The notes under the pieces were generated by a model, which made no database searches, was not told the DNA's origin, and worked only from the letters and a program-made list of their open reading frames with translations. Below are positions 26,720 to 35,623 of a stretch of DNA of 64,000 nucleotides, in pieces. The stretch is from Cupriavidus sp. EM10. Lineage in GTDB: Bacteria; Pseudomonadota; Gammaproteobacteria; Burkholderiales; Burkholderiaceae. Location: contig NZ_CP076061.1 in assembly GCF_018729255.1 (NCBI RefSeq), positions 1,860,001 to 1,924,000 of the forward strand, written 5' to 3'. The position numbers were made by a program, and so were the translations under genes. The stretch's first letter is position 1, and each line of letters starts with the position of its first letter.

Positions 26720-26732
26720 GGTTGAGGCCCCG

Positions 26733-26756
26733 GGGCGGCGCGAGGGTGTGCCGCCC
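26733..26756 (+). terminator. Weak hairpin between convergent genes
   Basis: GGGCGGC (26733-26739) pairs with GCCGCCC (26750-26756) and is followed only by GTTTG. It lies between the convergent molybdenum hydroxylase and IclR genes and may end transcription, but lacks a proper T-run. Confidence 0.35.
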
Positions 26757-26776
26757 GTTTGCGCTGGATCGCCGGG

Positions 26777-27625
26777 CTACGGCTTGCGATACCCCAGCAG
26801 CGCCGACAGGTCACGGGCGGCGGCCTTGACCTCTTTCTCGGTGCGTTCGCGCAACGTGCCATCGGCTTCGAAGCGCTGCTGCGGACCGGCCACGCTGATC
26901 GCGGCGATGACGTTGGCAGAGGCTTCGCGTACGGGCGCCGCGCAGGAATCGATGCCGGGCTCGAACGCGGAGAAGCTCCATGCGCAACCGCGTTCGAGAT
27001 CGGCCGCCAGGATATCGGCCAGCCGCGCATGCGTTGCAGGACTCTGGTTCGTGACGGTCGGCAGCGGGTCGTCGCCCAGTAGCGCCCGGAGTTCGTCCGG
27101 AGAACGATGGGCCAGCAGCATGCGGCCCGGCGTGGTCAGGTGCGCGGGTACGCGGCTGCCGACCTGGATATTGCTCACCAGACCCGTGTTGGGCATGTCG
27201 CGCAACAGGTAAAGCACGTCGCCGCCGTCGGGCACCGCCAGATAGGCTGACAGCTGCAGCGACCCGCTGAGCTGCGCGAGCACGCGGCGCGCGAAGGTCG
27301 TCAGGTCGTTGGCCGCCAGCACGCGCGATGCCATCTTCAGGAAGGCGAATCCGACCGTATGGCCGCCCTGCGGCAGGCGCTCGACCATGCCTTCGTGCTC
27401 CAGCGTATCGAGCAGCCGCATCACGGTGACCCGGTTGACATCGATGCGCCGCCCGACTTCGCTGAGGTTGGCCGTGGACCCGCCCTCGGCAATGAAGCGC
27501 AGCAGGCGCAGGCCACGCATGACCGGCGTGACCAGTTGCTGTGACGTGCCGGCCGGATCGTCGGCGTCGGAATCGGAAGGGAGGTTGCGCAAGGAGGCAG
27601 ACGTGGACGTGGCGGACGTGGGCAT
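26777..27625 (-). CDS. IclR-family transcriptional regulator (third, distinct)
   Basis: 282 residues. The winged helix (LSEVGRRIDVNRVTVMRLLDTLE) sits at about 40-100 and the effector domain follows with GCAWSFSAFEPGIDSCAAPVR. It differs clearly from the paired regulators at 12491 and 22060. ATG 27625 starts a short Ser/Thr-rich lead; the frame is open to 27724 but overlaps the upstream gene. It lies 29 bp after the flavin monooxygenase on the same strand and is probably its regulator, with the dyads at 28804-28827 as likely targets. Confidence 0.9.
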   Translation of the reverse strand: MPTSATSTSASLRNLPSDSDADDPAGTSQQLVTPVMRGLRLLRFIAEGGSTANLSEVGRRIDVNRVTVMRLLDTLEHEGMVERLPQGGHTVGFAFLKMASRVLAANDLTTFARRVLAQLSGSLQLSAYLAVPDGGDVLYLLRDMPNTGLVSNIQVGSRVPAHLTTPGRMLLAHRSPDELRALLGDDPLPTVTNQSPATHARLADILAADLERGCAWSFSAFEPGIDSCAAPVREASANVIAAISVAGPQQRFEADGTLRERTEKEVKAAARDLSALLGYRKP

Positions 27626-27654
27626 GGATGGTCGGGCGATGACGGGGAACGGGC

Positions 27655-28784
27655 TCAGTTCAGCGGCACGTTCCAGGCGTCGTAATCGTACACCCAGTCC
27701 GCATTGCCGCCGGCCTTGAGCCACTCATTGCCGCGCGATCCGATCTGGATGTGGCTGGTGCGCTCGTGACGGGCGGCCTGGTAGCGTGCCAGTGCAGTCG
27801 GGATGTCGTCGGCGCTGGCGTCGGCCAGACAACGCGCCAGCACCACGCCGTCCTCGATGGCCATGCCGGCGCCCTGCGCCATGAATGGCATCATCGGATG
27901 GCAGGCGTCGCCCATCAGCGTGATTTGCCCGGCCGACCAGGCAGGCAGGGGGTCGCGCACGTACAGCGCGGAAATCAGCACGTCGTCGCAGGCATCGAGC
28001 AGCGCGCGCGCATCGGGGTGGAAGCCGGCATAGGCGGCGCGCAGATCTTCGACGCGGCCCGGCGTGGTCCATGACTCGTTGCGCCAGCTTTCCTGCGCCA
28101 CCGTGGCAAACACAAAGATCTCGCGGCCGCGATTCAGCGGAAAGGTCACGATCTGGCTGGTCGCCTCCGGCCCCACCATTTGGTGAAGGCGCCGATGTTC
28201 GGCACGCCCGCCAGCCGCTCGGCCGGCACCACCGCCCGGTATGCGACGACGCCGGTGAAGATGGGATGCTCGTCGCCCAGGATCGCCCGGCGCACGACCG
28301 AGTGGATGCCATCGGCGCCAATCAGCACGTCCACGTCGTCACTCGATCCATCGGCGAATTGCAGCGTGGCGCCGCGTTCGCGCGGGACGATGGCCGTGGC
28401 CTTGCGGCCCAGCTTCACGTTGGCTGCGGGAACGGCGGCTTCGAGCGCCGTCATCAGGTCGCCCCGGTGCATCGTCAGTTGCGGCGCGCCATAGCGCCGT
28501 TCGGCCTCGTCCGACATCGCCAGGCGCGAGCTTTCCTCGCCACTATCCCAAATGCGGCTGATGCGATGCGTGGGACGGGCAGCCGTCTCGCGAAGAGCGT
28601 CGCCAATGCCCAGGCCGTCCAGCGCGCGCACCGCGTTCGGCGTGAGGTTGATATCTGCGCCAACGCGCGCAAAGCGCGACGCCTGCTCGTAGACCACCAC
28701 TTCCATGCCCAGCTTGCGCAACGCGATGGCCGCCGCCAGGCCGCCGATGCCGGCACCGTTGATGCCGATCTTTCCAGAAATCAT
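27655..28784 (-). CDS. FAD-dependent monooxygenase, salicylate hydroxylase-like (interrupted by a one-base deletion)
   Basis: About 377 residues after repair. It shows the three fingerprints of class A flavoprotein hydroxylases: GxGxxG at the N-terminus (INGAGIGG), the DG motif ([13 protein letters not shown]) and the GD motif ([16 protein letters not shown]). The segment [14 protein letters not shown] is typical of salicylate hydroxylase and 6-hydroxynicotinate 3-monooxygenase relatives. The frame breaks at the C-run 28171-28174 (G on the coding strand); one more base gives [19 protein letters not shown] 28784 follows AAGGAGGAG. It hydroxylates an aromatic ring with NAD(P)H and O2; substrate not decided. 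Confidence 0.88.
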
Positions 28785-29711
28785 GGGGACGCTCCTCCTT
28801 TATGTTCAAAAATGAACGATATGTTCATAAAAGAGTCGCATGTCCGGACGCGGCGGTCAAGCGGTAGAAAATGTGCCTTTGCCGGGTAGGCAGTCGCACG
28901 CTTCAGAATCCCTTCTTTCCCGTGGCACTTCTTGAACTTCTTGCCGCTGCCGCAATAGCACGGGTCGTTGCGGCCGGGCTGGTCGCCCCTCACCACGGGT
29001 TCCACGCGCGGGCCCAGGCTTTTCCAAAGCTGGCGCAGGTCGTAGACCGCCCAGATCGCCTCGCCAAAGGCTTCCAGTCGCGCCTTGCTGGTGCTGGGCG
29101 GGCCGTCCTCCCTGTACACGCAGACCTCGGGCCGGCCGGTGTCGTCCTCGGTCAGGGCGACAATGGCGTCGAGCGCGTCGTCCAGCCACTGGGCGGCTTC
29201 CTTGTCGCGTGGGGCGGCCCATTCCTCGGGCCAGTTCCTCACCGCGTACATGAAGCCCAGCGCCCACACCCGGGCAAACGCCGGCATTTCCCCCTCGTCC
29301 ATCTCCGTGCGCTCCTCCTGGGGCAGGCTCAAGATGGCGCCGCGCATGTCGATGGCTTCGGGATAGAAGGCGCGTTCGTCCTCGAGCGTCTCCACGGGCT
29401 GGTCGAGCTGGTACTCCACCTCGTTCCATCGACGCTGCCACAGTTCCATGAAGCGGGTCTGCTGGGCCGCGTCCTGGAAGGGGGCAGCACCGGCAGGGGG
29501 CCGCCCTCGGCCACGTCGAGTGGCACGCCGTCGCCCAGCAGCATGGGCAGGTAGTCGGCAGCCGGGATGCGGCGGCGCGTGCAAACCAGGGCAGTGAGAA
29601 AGCCGTCGAAGAACTCCCATTGGGGATTTCATCGGCGCGCTGGCGCAAGTCGTCCAGCAAATCGTCAAGTTCCTGGAGTTCGTCGGGCGTCAGGGCGGTG
29701 ATTTCAGTCAT
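28781..29711 (-). CDS. UPF0149/YecA-like protein with C-terminal SEC-C zinc motif (interrupted by homopolymer deletions)
   Basis: Start ATG 29711 ([21 protein letters not shown]). The N-terminal UPF0149 helical domain is followed by a C-terminal SEC-C motif [19 protein letters not shown], which binds zinc and is used for docking to ribosome or SecB-type partners in other proteins. Two breaks are seen: GGGG at 29622-29625 (one more base gives [17 protein letters not shown]) and GGGGG at 29480-29484 (one more gives [13 protein letters not shown]). After the SEC-C motif the observed frame runs on to 28781 through the ribosome site and operator of the next gene. The true stop may be the TGA at 28905-28903, reached if two further A are missing. 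Function unknown. Confidence 0.75.
28804..28827 (-). promoter_or_regulatory. Overlapping dyads upstream of the flavin monooxygenase (putative IclR operator)
   Basis: TGAACGATATGTTCA (28813-28827) and GTTCAAAAATGAAC (28804-28817) are two overlapping inverted repeats built from TGAAC/GTTCA units, 20-40 bp before the start codon. They are the natural target of the third IclR protein, which is encoded next to the monooxygenase. Binding is inferred. Confidence 0.6.
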
Positions 29712-29823
29712 GAGGGAGGTTCTCGTGGTGCAGGATGGGGATGCGCCAGACGCATCGCCGCGGAGTATAGCGCGGCCCATTTGCAGGGCTGCAGCCTTCG
29801 TCGGCCTGGATCGCGGCCGTGAC

Positions 29824-31359
29824 TTATTCGACTGTTGACGCGGTAGAAGTCGCGTGGAGGCGTCGCGCCAACGCAGCGGCGCGCGCCAAACTATCGGTGA
29901 TCGCCGTCACCACGTCTTCCCGGGCATCGTTGTCCCGCAAGCGCAGCGCATAGGACGGATGCCACGTGGCGATCAGCCACGTACCGCCGATTTCTCGCGG
30001 CGCGGTCATATAGTCCCGCAGCCTGACCCGCCGATGCAGGACGGCGTTGAGTGCCGTGGCGCCCAGCGTCACGATGACGGTGGGCCGGACGCGGGCGATC
30101 TCATGGTCCAGCCAATGCGCGCAGGCTTCCACCTCCAGTTGCCCGGGCGTCTTGTGCATCCGCCGCTTGCCCTGTGCGGTCCATTTGAAGTGCTTGACGG
30201 CATTGGTGAGAAACACGGTGTCACGCAATACATTGGCGCGAGCCATCGCCGTGTCCAGGACTTGCCCGGCTGGCCCGACGAAGGCCTTGCCGGACAGATC
30301 CTCGTGGTCGCCCGGCTGCTCGCCGACCAGCATGATGCGGGCGTCTTCCGGGCCTTGTCCGGGCACGGCCTGCGTGGCGTGCCGCCACAGATCGCAACGA
30401 CGGCATTGATCCAGGGATGACGGCACGTCTCGTCGGGGTTGTGCGCGGGCGGCGTCCATGACGATTGGCTTGCCTGGCATGACGCCGATGCCGTGGGCTT
30501 GTGCCACCCGACGAGCACCGCTGCGTGCCTCGGCAACCATCGCGGGGATCAGGTCACCCTCCGGCAGGCCCTTCCAGAAGCGCACCGGCATATGCTGGTG
30601 CAAAGCAGATTCGTTCAGGCGCGCCGGATTGAAAATGTGGCGATAGTATGCACGCCACAGGGTCTCGACGGGATCGGCGCCCGTATTTATGGACGCACCG
30701 TTGCCGGGCGCCGGCGCGTATTGCAATGCCTGCCCGTCCCACAACGCCGCGCCATGCGGTGTGCCGATGCACCACGTCGTGGCGCCCATGCGCCGGGCGA
30801 AGTGTTCGGCCGCATACTGCAGCACGTCATGGTCGGGCTCGTACCACGCCACGTATTCGGGCGAAGCCGTGTCGTCGCCCGCAGCGCCGCCACGCCTGAA
30901 GCGGACGTAGGCGATCATGTCATGCTTGGCCCGTCGGACCGCCTTGGCCATCGCGTAAAGCTGCGCGCCGTGCTCGTCGGCGGCGGATGCCACTTCGCGC
31001 TCGCCCTGGCACCAGCGCCACAGGACGCGGTACAACAGCCCCCAGCGTTGCGGGGACCGGAATAGCGCGGCGTCCTGCAGCAAGTCTGCCAGTTCGCGGG
31101 AGATGTGTACCTTCGGGGATGGCGCATGTGTGCCACCCGTGTCTTCCGTGTCTTCCGTGTCAGGCGCGGCCCCGTCGCCAATGTCGTGGGCCGCCGCCAC
31201 GTCCTGCGCGTAGTCCAGGCCGATCTGCGCGGGCGCCGCACGCGCCTCGGCTCCCGCGTCGACCCACGTCAGCGACTCTGGCGGCCATCCGGCGGCCAGT
31301 GCACGCAGGGCCTGGCTGCGCCACGCGGCATAGCCGCCATCCACGACAAGCGTTGTCAT
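29824..31359 (-). CDS. UdgX-type uracil-DNA glycosylase fused to an N-terminal DUF4130 domain
   Basis: 511 residues. Residues about 1-290 match the DUF4130 domain found fused to or next to this glycosylase. The C-terminal part is a family 4-like uracil-DNA glycosylase: Cys319-x2-Cys322 of the [4Fe-4S] site, motif 1 GEQPGDHED (346-354), the UdgX insertion KRRMH (398-402) and motif 2 HPSYALR. In UdgX the His of this loop (His402 here) forms a covalent bond to DNA after uracil removal. Its ATG overlaps the stop of the radical SAM gene by 4 bp, so the two are translated together, under the LexA box upstream. Expected to act on deaminated cytosine in DNA. Confidence 0.92.
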   Translation of the reverse strand: MTTLVVDGGYAAWRSQALRALAAGWPPESLTWVDAGAEARAAPAQIGLDYAQDVAAAHDIGDGAAPDTEDTEDTGGTHAPSPKVHISRELADLLQDAALFRSPQRWGLLYRVLWRWCQGEREVASAADEHGAQLYAMAKAVRRAKHDMIAYVRFRRGGAAGDDTASPEYVAWYEPDHDVLQYAAEHFARRMGATTWCIGTPHGAALWDGQALQYAPAPGNGASINTGADPVETLWRAYYRHIFNPARLNESALHQHMPVRFWKGLPEGDLIPAMVAEARSGARRVAQAHGIGVMPGKPIVMDAARAQPRRDVPSSLDQCRRCDLWRHATQAVPGQGPEDARIMLVGEQPGDHEDLSGKAFVGPAGQVLDTAMARANVLRDTVFLTNAVKHFKWTAQGKRRMHKTPGQLEVEACAHWLDHEIARVRPTVIVTLGATALNAVLHRRVRLRDYMTAPREIGGTWLIATWHPSYALRLRDNDAREDVVTAITDSLARAAALARRLHATSTASTVE

Positions 31360-32579
31360 AGCAGCGACAGTTGCTCGGGAGCAGGCGCCAACGCCCTGCG
31401 CAACTGCGCGGACGTGGGCTCCGCCGTGGCGGGACGATAGTCCTGCACGATGATGAACGGCTTCAGGGTGTCCATGGCGCAGCGCAGGCGAATCAGGTCC
31501 TGGTAGCGGATCGCGCGCTCCCGGCGCAGCGTCGCGAGGCGCTTGGCGTTGCGCAGGCCGATGCCCGGCACCCGGGCGATCAGCCGGGGCGGCGCACGGT
31601 TCAGGTCCACGGGAAACGCATCGCGGTGCGCCAACGCCCAGGCGAGCTTGGGATCGATATCCAGCGGCAATGCGCCTTTGTCCTGAAACAGTTCTTCCGC
31701 GCGAAATCCATAGCCGCGCAGCAGGAAGTCCGCCTGATAGAGGCGATGCTCGCGCAGCAGCGGAGGCGGCTGGGCGGGCAGGGCTGAGGGACTATCCGGG
31801 ATGGGACTGAACGCTGAGTAGTAGACCCGTTTGAGCCGATAGGCGCCATAGAGCGTTTGCGCGGTCTGCAGGATCGTCCGGTCATCGGCATCATCCGCAC
31901 CGACGATCATCTGTGTGCTCTGCCCGGCAGGGGCTCGCCGATTCGCGGAGCCAGACACGGGCGTTTCCACCGCCGCTTCTTCCTGCGCCAGCCGGATCGA
32001 ACCCATGGCCCGCTTGATCGTGTGCGCGTTTTTTTCCGGGGCGAGGCGCTGCAGGGCACTGTCCGTCGGCAGTTCGATATTGACGCTGAGCCGGTCGGCA
32101 TACTGGCCCGCCAGCGTGATGAGCCTGGGGTCGGCGTCCGGGATGGTCTTCAGGTGGATATAGCCGCGGAACTGGTGCGTCTCGCGCAGTTCACGGGCGA
32201 CCTGCACCAGTTGCTCCATCGTGTAGTCGGCGGAGCGGATGATGCCCGAGCTCAGGAACAGGCCGTCGATGTAGTTCCGACGATAGAAGTCCATCGTCAG
32301 GTCCACCACCTCGCCCGGCTGAAAGCGGGCGCGCGGCACATTGCTCGATCGACGGTTGACGCAGTACTGGCAGTCGTACTGGCACACGTTGGTCAGCAGG
32401 ATCTTCAGCAGCGACACGCAGCGGCCATCCGGCGTAAAGCTGTGGCAGATGCCCATGCCTGTCGTGGCGCCCAGGCCGGCACGCCCGACCGAATCGCGTT
32501 TGGGCGCGCCACTGCTCGCACACGAGGCATCGTACTTCGCCGCGTCCGCGAGGATCTCAAGTTTGGTGAGGAGTTCCAT
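31356..32579 (-). CDS. Radical SAM protein, putative DNA modification/repair partner of UdgX
   Basis: 407 residues from ATG 32579. The radical SAM cluster motif is Cys66-x3-Cys70-x2-Cys73 (VCQYDCQYC). The C-terminal part holds a helix-hairpin-helix-like stretch (RVPGIGLRNAKRL), which fits DNA binding. The family is known as 'putative DNA modification/repair radical SAM protein' and usually lies next to UdgX/DUF4130 genes, as here. The reaction is not established. The frame is open to 32729, but the upstream part crosses the LexA box, so 32579 is the better start. First gene of the SOS-type operon. Confidence 0.88.
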   Translation of the reverse strand: MELLTKLEILADAAKYDASCASSGAPKRDSVGRAGLGATTGMGICHSFTPDGRCVSLLKILLTNVCQYDCQYCVNRRSSNVPRARFQPGEVVDLTMDFYRRNYIDGLFLSSGIIRSADYTMEQLVQVARELRETHQFRGYIHLKTIPDADPRLITLAGQYADRLSVNIELPTDSALQRLAPEKNAHTIKRAMGSIRLAQEEAAVETPVSGSANRRAPAGQSTQMIVGADDADDRTILQTAQTLYGAYRLKRVYYSAFSPIPDSPSALPAQPPPLLREHRLYQADFLLRGYGFRAEELFQDKGALPLDIDPKLAWALAHRDAFPVDLNRAPPRLIARVPGIGLRNAKRLATLRRERAIRYQDLIRLRCAMDTLKPFIIVQDYRPATAEPTSAQLRRALAPAPEQLSLL

Positions 32580-32588
32580 GACTACCGA

Positions 32589-32608
32589 TACTGTATGGAT
32601 ATACAGTA
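32589..32608 (-). promoter_or_regulatory. LexA (SOS) box upstream of the radical SAM-UdgX operon
   Basis: TACTGTATGGATATACAGTA keeps the invariant CTG-N10-CAG of LexA sites (CTGT-N8-ACAG) and is nearly the full 20-bp consensus. It lies 10-29 bp before the radical SAM start codon, so LexA binding would block transcription. DNA-damage induction of both genes is inferred. Confidence 0.88.
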
Positions 32609-32806
32609 TTCTACGCGCGCGGCGTGCTGCTGCAAGGTGAGAATTGTCTGCTGGCGAAAAGTGTGGCGCACGCCACATATTAAAAGCCGTTCCTCGAAAG
32701 AAATTATCACCGTCGACAGAATCATTCACTTCCGCCGTGCCGCCATAGCTGGAAGTATTCCGAAGGATTTCCCGGCCGGGCAGCGCAGTGTTGAAGGAGT
32801 CATGGA

Positions 32807-33328
32807 ATGAGCCATGTATTCAAGACCATCAAGCATGAGTTCATGGAGATGCTGCCGCCCACCATCTTCTTCTTCGTGGCCCTTCATATCGTTGCAATCA
32901 TCCGCGCGCTGATGATCCGCAGTTCCGGCATCGAGCTGGACACCTCGGCGTCGATCCTGCTTGCCGCGCTGATCCTGGGCAAGGCCGTGCTGATCGCGAA
33001 CATGATGCCGTTCATCAACCGGTTTCCCGACAAGCCGCTGATCTGGAATGTCGGCTGGAAGACGCTGATCTACACGCTGGTGGCGCTGCTCGTGCACTAC
33101 CTGGAGCGGCTGTACGAATACTGGAAGGAGGCGCCCAGCCTGGCGGCGGCCCATCACGCGTTGCTGACGGAAATCAGCTGGCCCCGATTCTGGGCGATCC
33201 AGATCCTTCTGCTGACCCTGATCTTCTCGTATTGCGTCATCGCCGAAATCGTCCGCGTGATGGGCCGCGACCGATTCCGAAGCATGTTCCTTGGCCCGTT
33301 GCCCGAACGATCCACCGCGCTTGACTGA
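32807..33328 (+). CDS. Hypothetical inner-membrane protein
   Basis: 173 residues with about four membrane helices (near 16-34, 46-66, 83-100 and 128-150) and charged loops. I do not recognise a named family. ATG 32807 follows GAAGGAG. It is the first of three plus-strand genes (32807, 33363, 34184) with spacings of 34 and 10 bp that probably form an envelope-related operon with a DUF2092 lipoprotein and a secreted Gly/Asn-rich protein. The promoter should lie in 32610-32800, which it shares with the divergent LexA-controlled operon; I see no clear -35/-10 there. Confidence 0.75.
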   Translation: MSHVFKTIKHEFMEMLPPTIFFFVALHIVAIIRALMIRSSGIELDTSASILLAALILGKAVLIANMMPFINRFPDKPLIWNVGWKTLIYTLVALLVHYLERLYEYWKEAPSLAAAHHALLTEISWPRFWAIQILLLTLIFSYCVIAEIVRVMGRDRFRSMFLGPLPERSTALD

Positions 33329-33362
33329 ACCCCCACGGCTGTACATCGACTGGAGTTTCCCC

Positions 33363-34173
33363 ATGGCACGCCTACCGGTACTTGGTTTGCTCGCCGTCGC
33401 GCTAGCGGCCTGCAGCAGCACCCCCCGTCGCCAGCCAGCGCACCGGCGGCGCCACCCCAGGCGTCCGCGCCGGCGCCGGCGCCCCAGGCGGCGCAGCCCG
33501 ACGCCAACGCGGTGGACCCCGCGGTCATCCGGGCGTTGCAGGACATGGGGGCAACCCTGCAATCGCTGAAGCAGTTCGAGGTTGGCATCAGCCTGACCGG
33601 CGAGCGGGTCCTGCAGGACGGGCAGAAATTGCAGCACACCGCCATCGCCGATCTGGACGTGGTGCGGCCCAACAAGCTGCGGGCGCAGATGCGCAGCGCG
33701 CGCCTGCAACGCGACCTCATCTACGACGGCAAGACCGTGACGCTATACCAGCCCGCGCAGAAGTTTTACTCGCAGGCCCCGTTCAGCGACAACCTTGCTG
33801 CCCTGGTGAGCCGCCTGAACGAGCGCTATGGCATCGAGGTGCCGTCAGCGGACCTGTTCGTGTGGGGCACGCCAGCCGCGCCGGTCGACAACATCGAATC
33901 GGCGATGAATGCCGGGCAGGACTTCATTGCGGGCGATCTCTGTGACCACTATGCCTTCCGGCAGGGGCAGGTCGACTGGCAGATCTGGATTTCCACCGGG
34001 CCGCGTCCGCTGCCGCGCAAGCTGGTCATCACGAATCGCGCGGACGACGCGCGTCCGCAATCGATCACGTACTACAAGTGGAACCTCAATCCGAAGTTTG
34101 GCAACGCGACCTTCGCGTTTACGCCGCCCTCGGGGCGAAGCAGGCGGATTTCGTTCCGCTCAAGTCCCGCTAA
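33363..34173 (+). CDS. DUF2092-family lipoprotein (interrupted by two one-base deletions)
   Basis: About 270 residues after repair. A lipoprotein signal (LLAVALAAC) puts Cys near residue 17, so it should be lipidated. A Pro/Ala-rich linker follows, then a domain of the DUF2092 type (RPNKLRAQMRSARLQRDLIYDGKTVTLYQ in spirit), related to the LolA-like fold that holds lipid or protein ligands. Breaks: C-run 33421-33426 (a seventh C gives STPPSPASAPAAPP) and GGGG 34132-34135 (a fifth G gives PSGAKQADFVPLKSR and the TAA at 34171). Without repair the frame would falsely run on into the next gene. Role unknown. Confidence 0.72.
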
Positions 34174-34183
34174 GGAGCCCGCA

Positions 34184-34726
34184 ATGACCTACGCATTCGG
34201 CAAGGTATCGATGGTTTGCGCCACGGCGCTCGTGCTGGCCGCTTCGGGATGGGTACCCTCGGCGCAGGCACGGCCGGGTGGTGGCGGTATGGGCGGCGGC
34301 CGCGCCGGTGGCGGCGGTGGCGGTCAATTGGCGGCCGCCAATGCCGGCGGTGGCGGTGGTGGACACCAGATCAACAACAGCCGCACTGACGTGCGCGCCA
34401 ACAACGTCCGCAGCAACAGCGTGAACAGCGTCAACAACGTCAACGTCAATCGCAACGTCAACATCAATTCGAATCGCAACGTCAACGTGAATGTCGACAA
34501 CCACGGCGGTTGCTGTGGATGGGACAACGACTACCACCCGGTGGCGACGGCAGCAGCCGTTACCGCGACGGTGGCCGTGACCTCGGCGGTGGTCGGTTCG
34601 ATCGTGCGGTCGGTGCCGCCCAACTGCGCGCCGGTCAACTACGGCGGGATGGTCTATCAACAGTGCGGCGGCACCTGGTACCAGCCGCAGGGGTCCCAGT
34701 ACGTGGTCGTCAACGCCCCGTACTGA
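34184..34726 (+). CDS. Secreted Gly/Asn-rich protein, function unknown
   Basis: 180 residues. A signal peptide (ALVLAASGWVPSAQA) precedes a Gly-rich stretch (about 30-62), an Asn/Val-rich repeat (about 63-108) and a hydrophobic segment (VATAAAVTATVAVTSAVVGS), and the C-terminal part has four Cys (two in GGCCG, others in PPNCAP and QQCGG). Similar proteins are found next to DUF2092 genes; their job is not known. AAGGAG lies 6 bases before ATG 34184 and overlaps the repaired stop of the lipoprotein gene, which supports that stop. The low-complexity repeat may form an amyloid-like or surface structure, which is speculation. Confidence 0.8.
   Translation: MTYAFGKVSMVCATALVLAASGWVPSAQARPGGGGMGGGRAGGGGGGQLAAANAGGGGGGHQINNSRTDVRANNVRSNSVNSVNNVNVNRNVNINSNRNVNVNVDNHGGCCGWDNDYHPVATAAAVTATVAVTSAVVGSIVRSVPPNCAPVNYGGMVYQQCGGTWYQPQGSQYVVVNAPY
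34373..34502 (+). repeat. Intragenic Asn/Val codon repeat
   Basis: Near-repeats of AACGTCAAC and variants code for alternating Asn-Val/Ser/Arg-Asn. They are imperfect and lie wholly inside the secreted-protein gene, so they reflect protein low complexity and not a mobile or CRISPR repeat. Confidence 0.7.
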
Positions 34727-34847
34727 GCGATATCTGCACGATAACAGGGGCGCCGCGCTACAGGACGTCCGGGCTGGTTGGCGCCGAGACATCCTGCGGA
34801 CAGGCGCATCCGCACGACCCGGTTCCCGGCAGCAAAATTCTTTTCAA

Positions 34848-34864
34848 ATGAGAATGCGTCTCAT
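34848..34864. promoter_or_regulatory. Fur-like dyad upstream of the two-component system
   Basis: ATGAGAATGCGTCTCAT has perfect 6-bp arms around 5 bp and matches much of the Fur 7-1-7 half-site TGATAAT on its left side. It lies about 95 bp before the response-regulator gene. Iron control of the pair would fit the haem uptake operon nearby. It is weaker than the hmuR box at 45295. Confidence 0.5.
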
Positions 34865-34957
34865 GTAGAATTGTTGGCAAACCGGTACAAAACTGACATC
34901 CAGCCGGGACGAAAGACGGGTCAATAGCGGCGAAACCTTGGGGAAGGGGAGCATGTC

Positions 34958-35623
34958 ATGCGAGTTCTGATCGTGGAGGACGATCCGCGGGTGCGGCATT
35001 GGCTAGGTACCAGGCTGCAACAGAACGGACATGACTGCCGCCTGACGGACACCGGGGAGCAAGCCCTCGAACTGATCCGGGACGAAGCGTTCGATGCCGT
35101 CCTGCTGGACCGCATGCTGCCGGGAATCGACGGCATTGAAGTGCTGCGCGCGCTGGCCGATCCACATCCGCCCGTCATGGTGCTGTCCGCCGTGGACCAA
35201 CCCTGCGACCGCGTGGAAGGTTTGCGTGCCGGCGCCGGCGATTACCTTGGCAAGCCATTCGACTTCACCGAGCTGCTGCTGCGGCTGGAAGGCCTGGCCA
35301 AGTGGCGGGCGCTGCCGGCAGAGGCGGACTGGATCACGCGGCTCGAGGACCTTTGCATCGACTGGCGCGCGCGCCGCGTGTCGCGAGGCGGCCAGCCCAT
35401 CGATCTCACCGAGAAGGAATTTGCGCTGCTGCAGGTGCTGGCCACCAATGCCGGCCGCACGGTCACGCGCGCCATGCTGCTGGAAAAGGTCTGGGGCTAC
35501 CAGTTCGATCCGCAGACCAACCTGATCGACGTTCATGTTTCGAAGCTGCGCAGCAAGATCGACCGCAATTTTTCGCGATCGCTGTTGCGCACGGTGCGCG
35601 CCGTCGGCTATGTCCTGGGCTGA
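34958..35623 (+). CDS. OmpR/PhoB-type response regulator
   Basis: 221 residues. The receiver domain (1-115) has the acidic pair (VEDDP), phospho-acceptor Asp51 (AVLLDRMLPG) and Lys in LGKPF. The winged-helix DNA-binding domain (about 130-221) has TEKEFALLQVL and the recognition region NLIDVHVSKLRSKI. ATG 34958 follows AAGGGGAG. The stop overlaps the kinase start by 14 bp, so the two proteins are made together. Targets are unknown; position next to hmu genes and the Fur-like dyad suggest a metal or haem response. Confidence 0.93.
   Translation: MRVLIVEDDPRVRHWLGTRLQQNGHDCRLTDTGEQALELIRDEAFDAVLLDRMLPGIDGIEVLRALADPHPPVMVLSAVDQPCDRVEGLRAGAGDYLGKPFDFTELLLRLEGLAKWRALPAEADWITRLEDLCIDWRARRVSRGGQPIDLTEKEFALLQVLATNAGRTVTRAMLLEKVWGYQFDPQTNLIDVHVSKLRSKIDRNFSRSLLRTVRAVGYVLG

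Noticed and set aside
34373..34502. Short direct repeats that look array-like
   Set aside because: They are codon repeats inside the Asn-rich protein gene, with no spacers of constant length and no cas genes.
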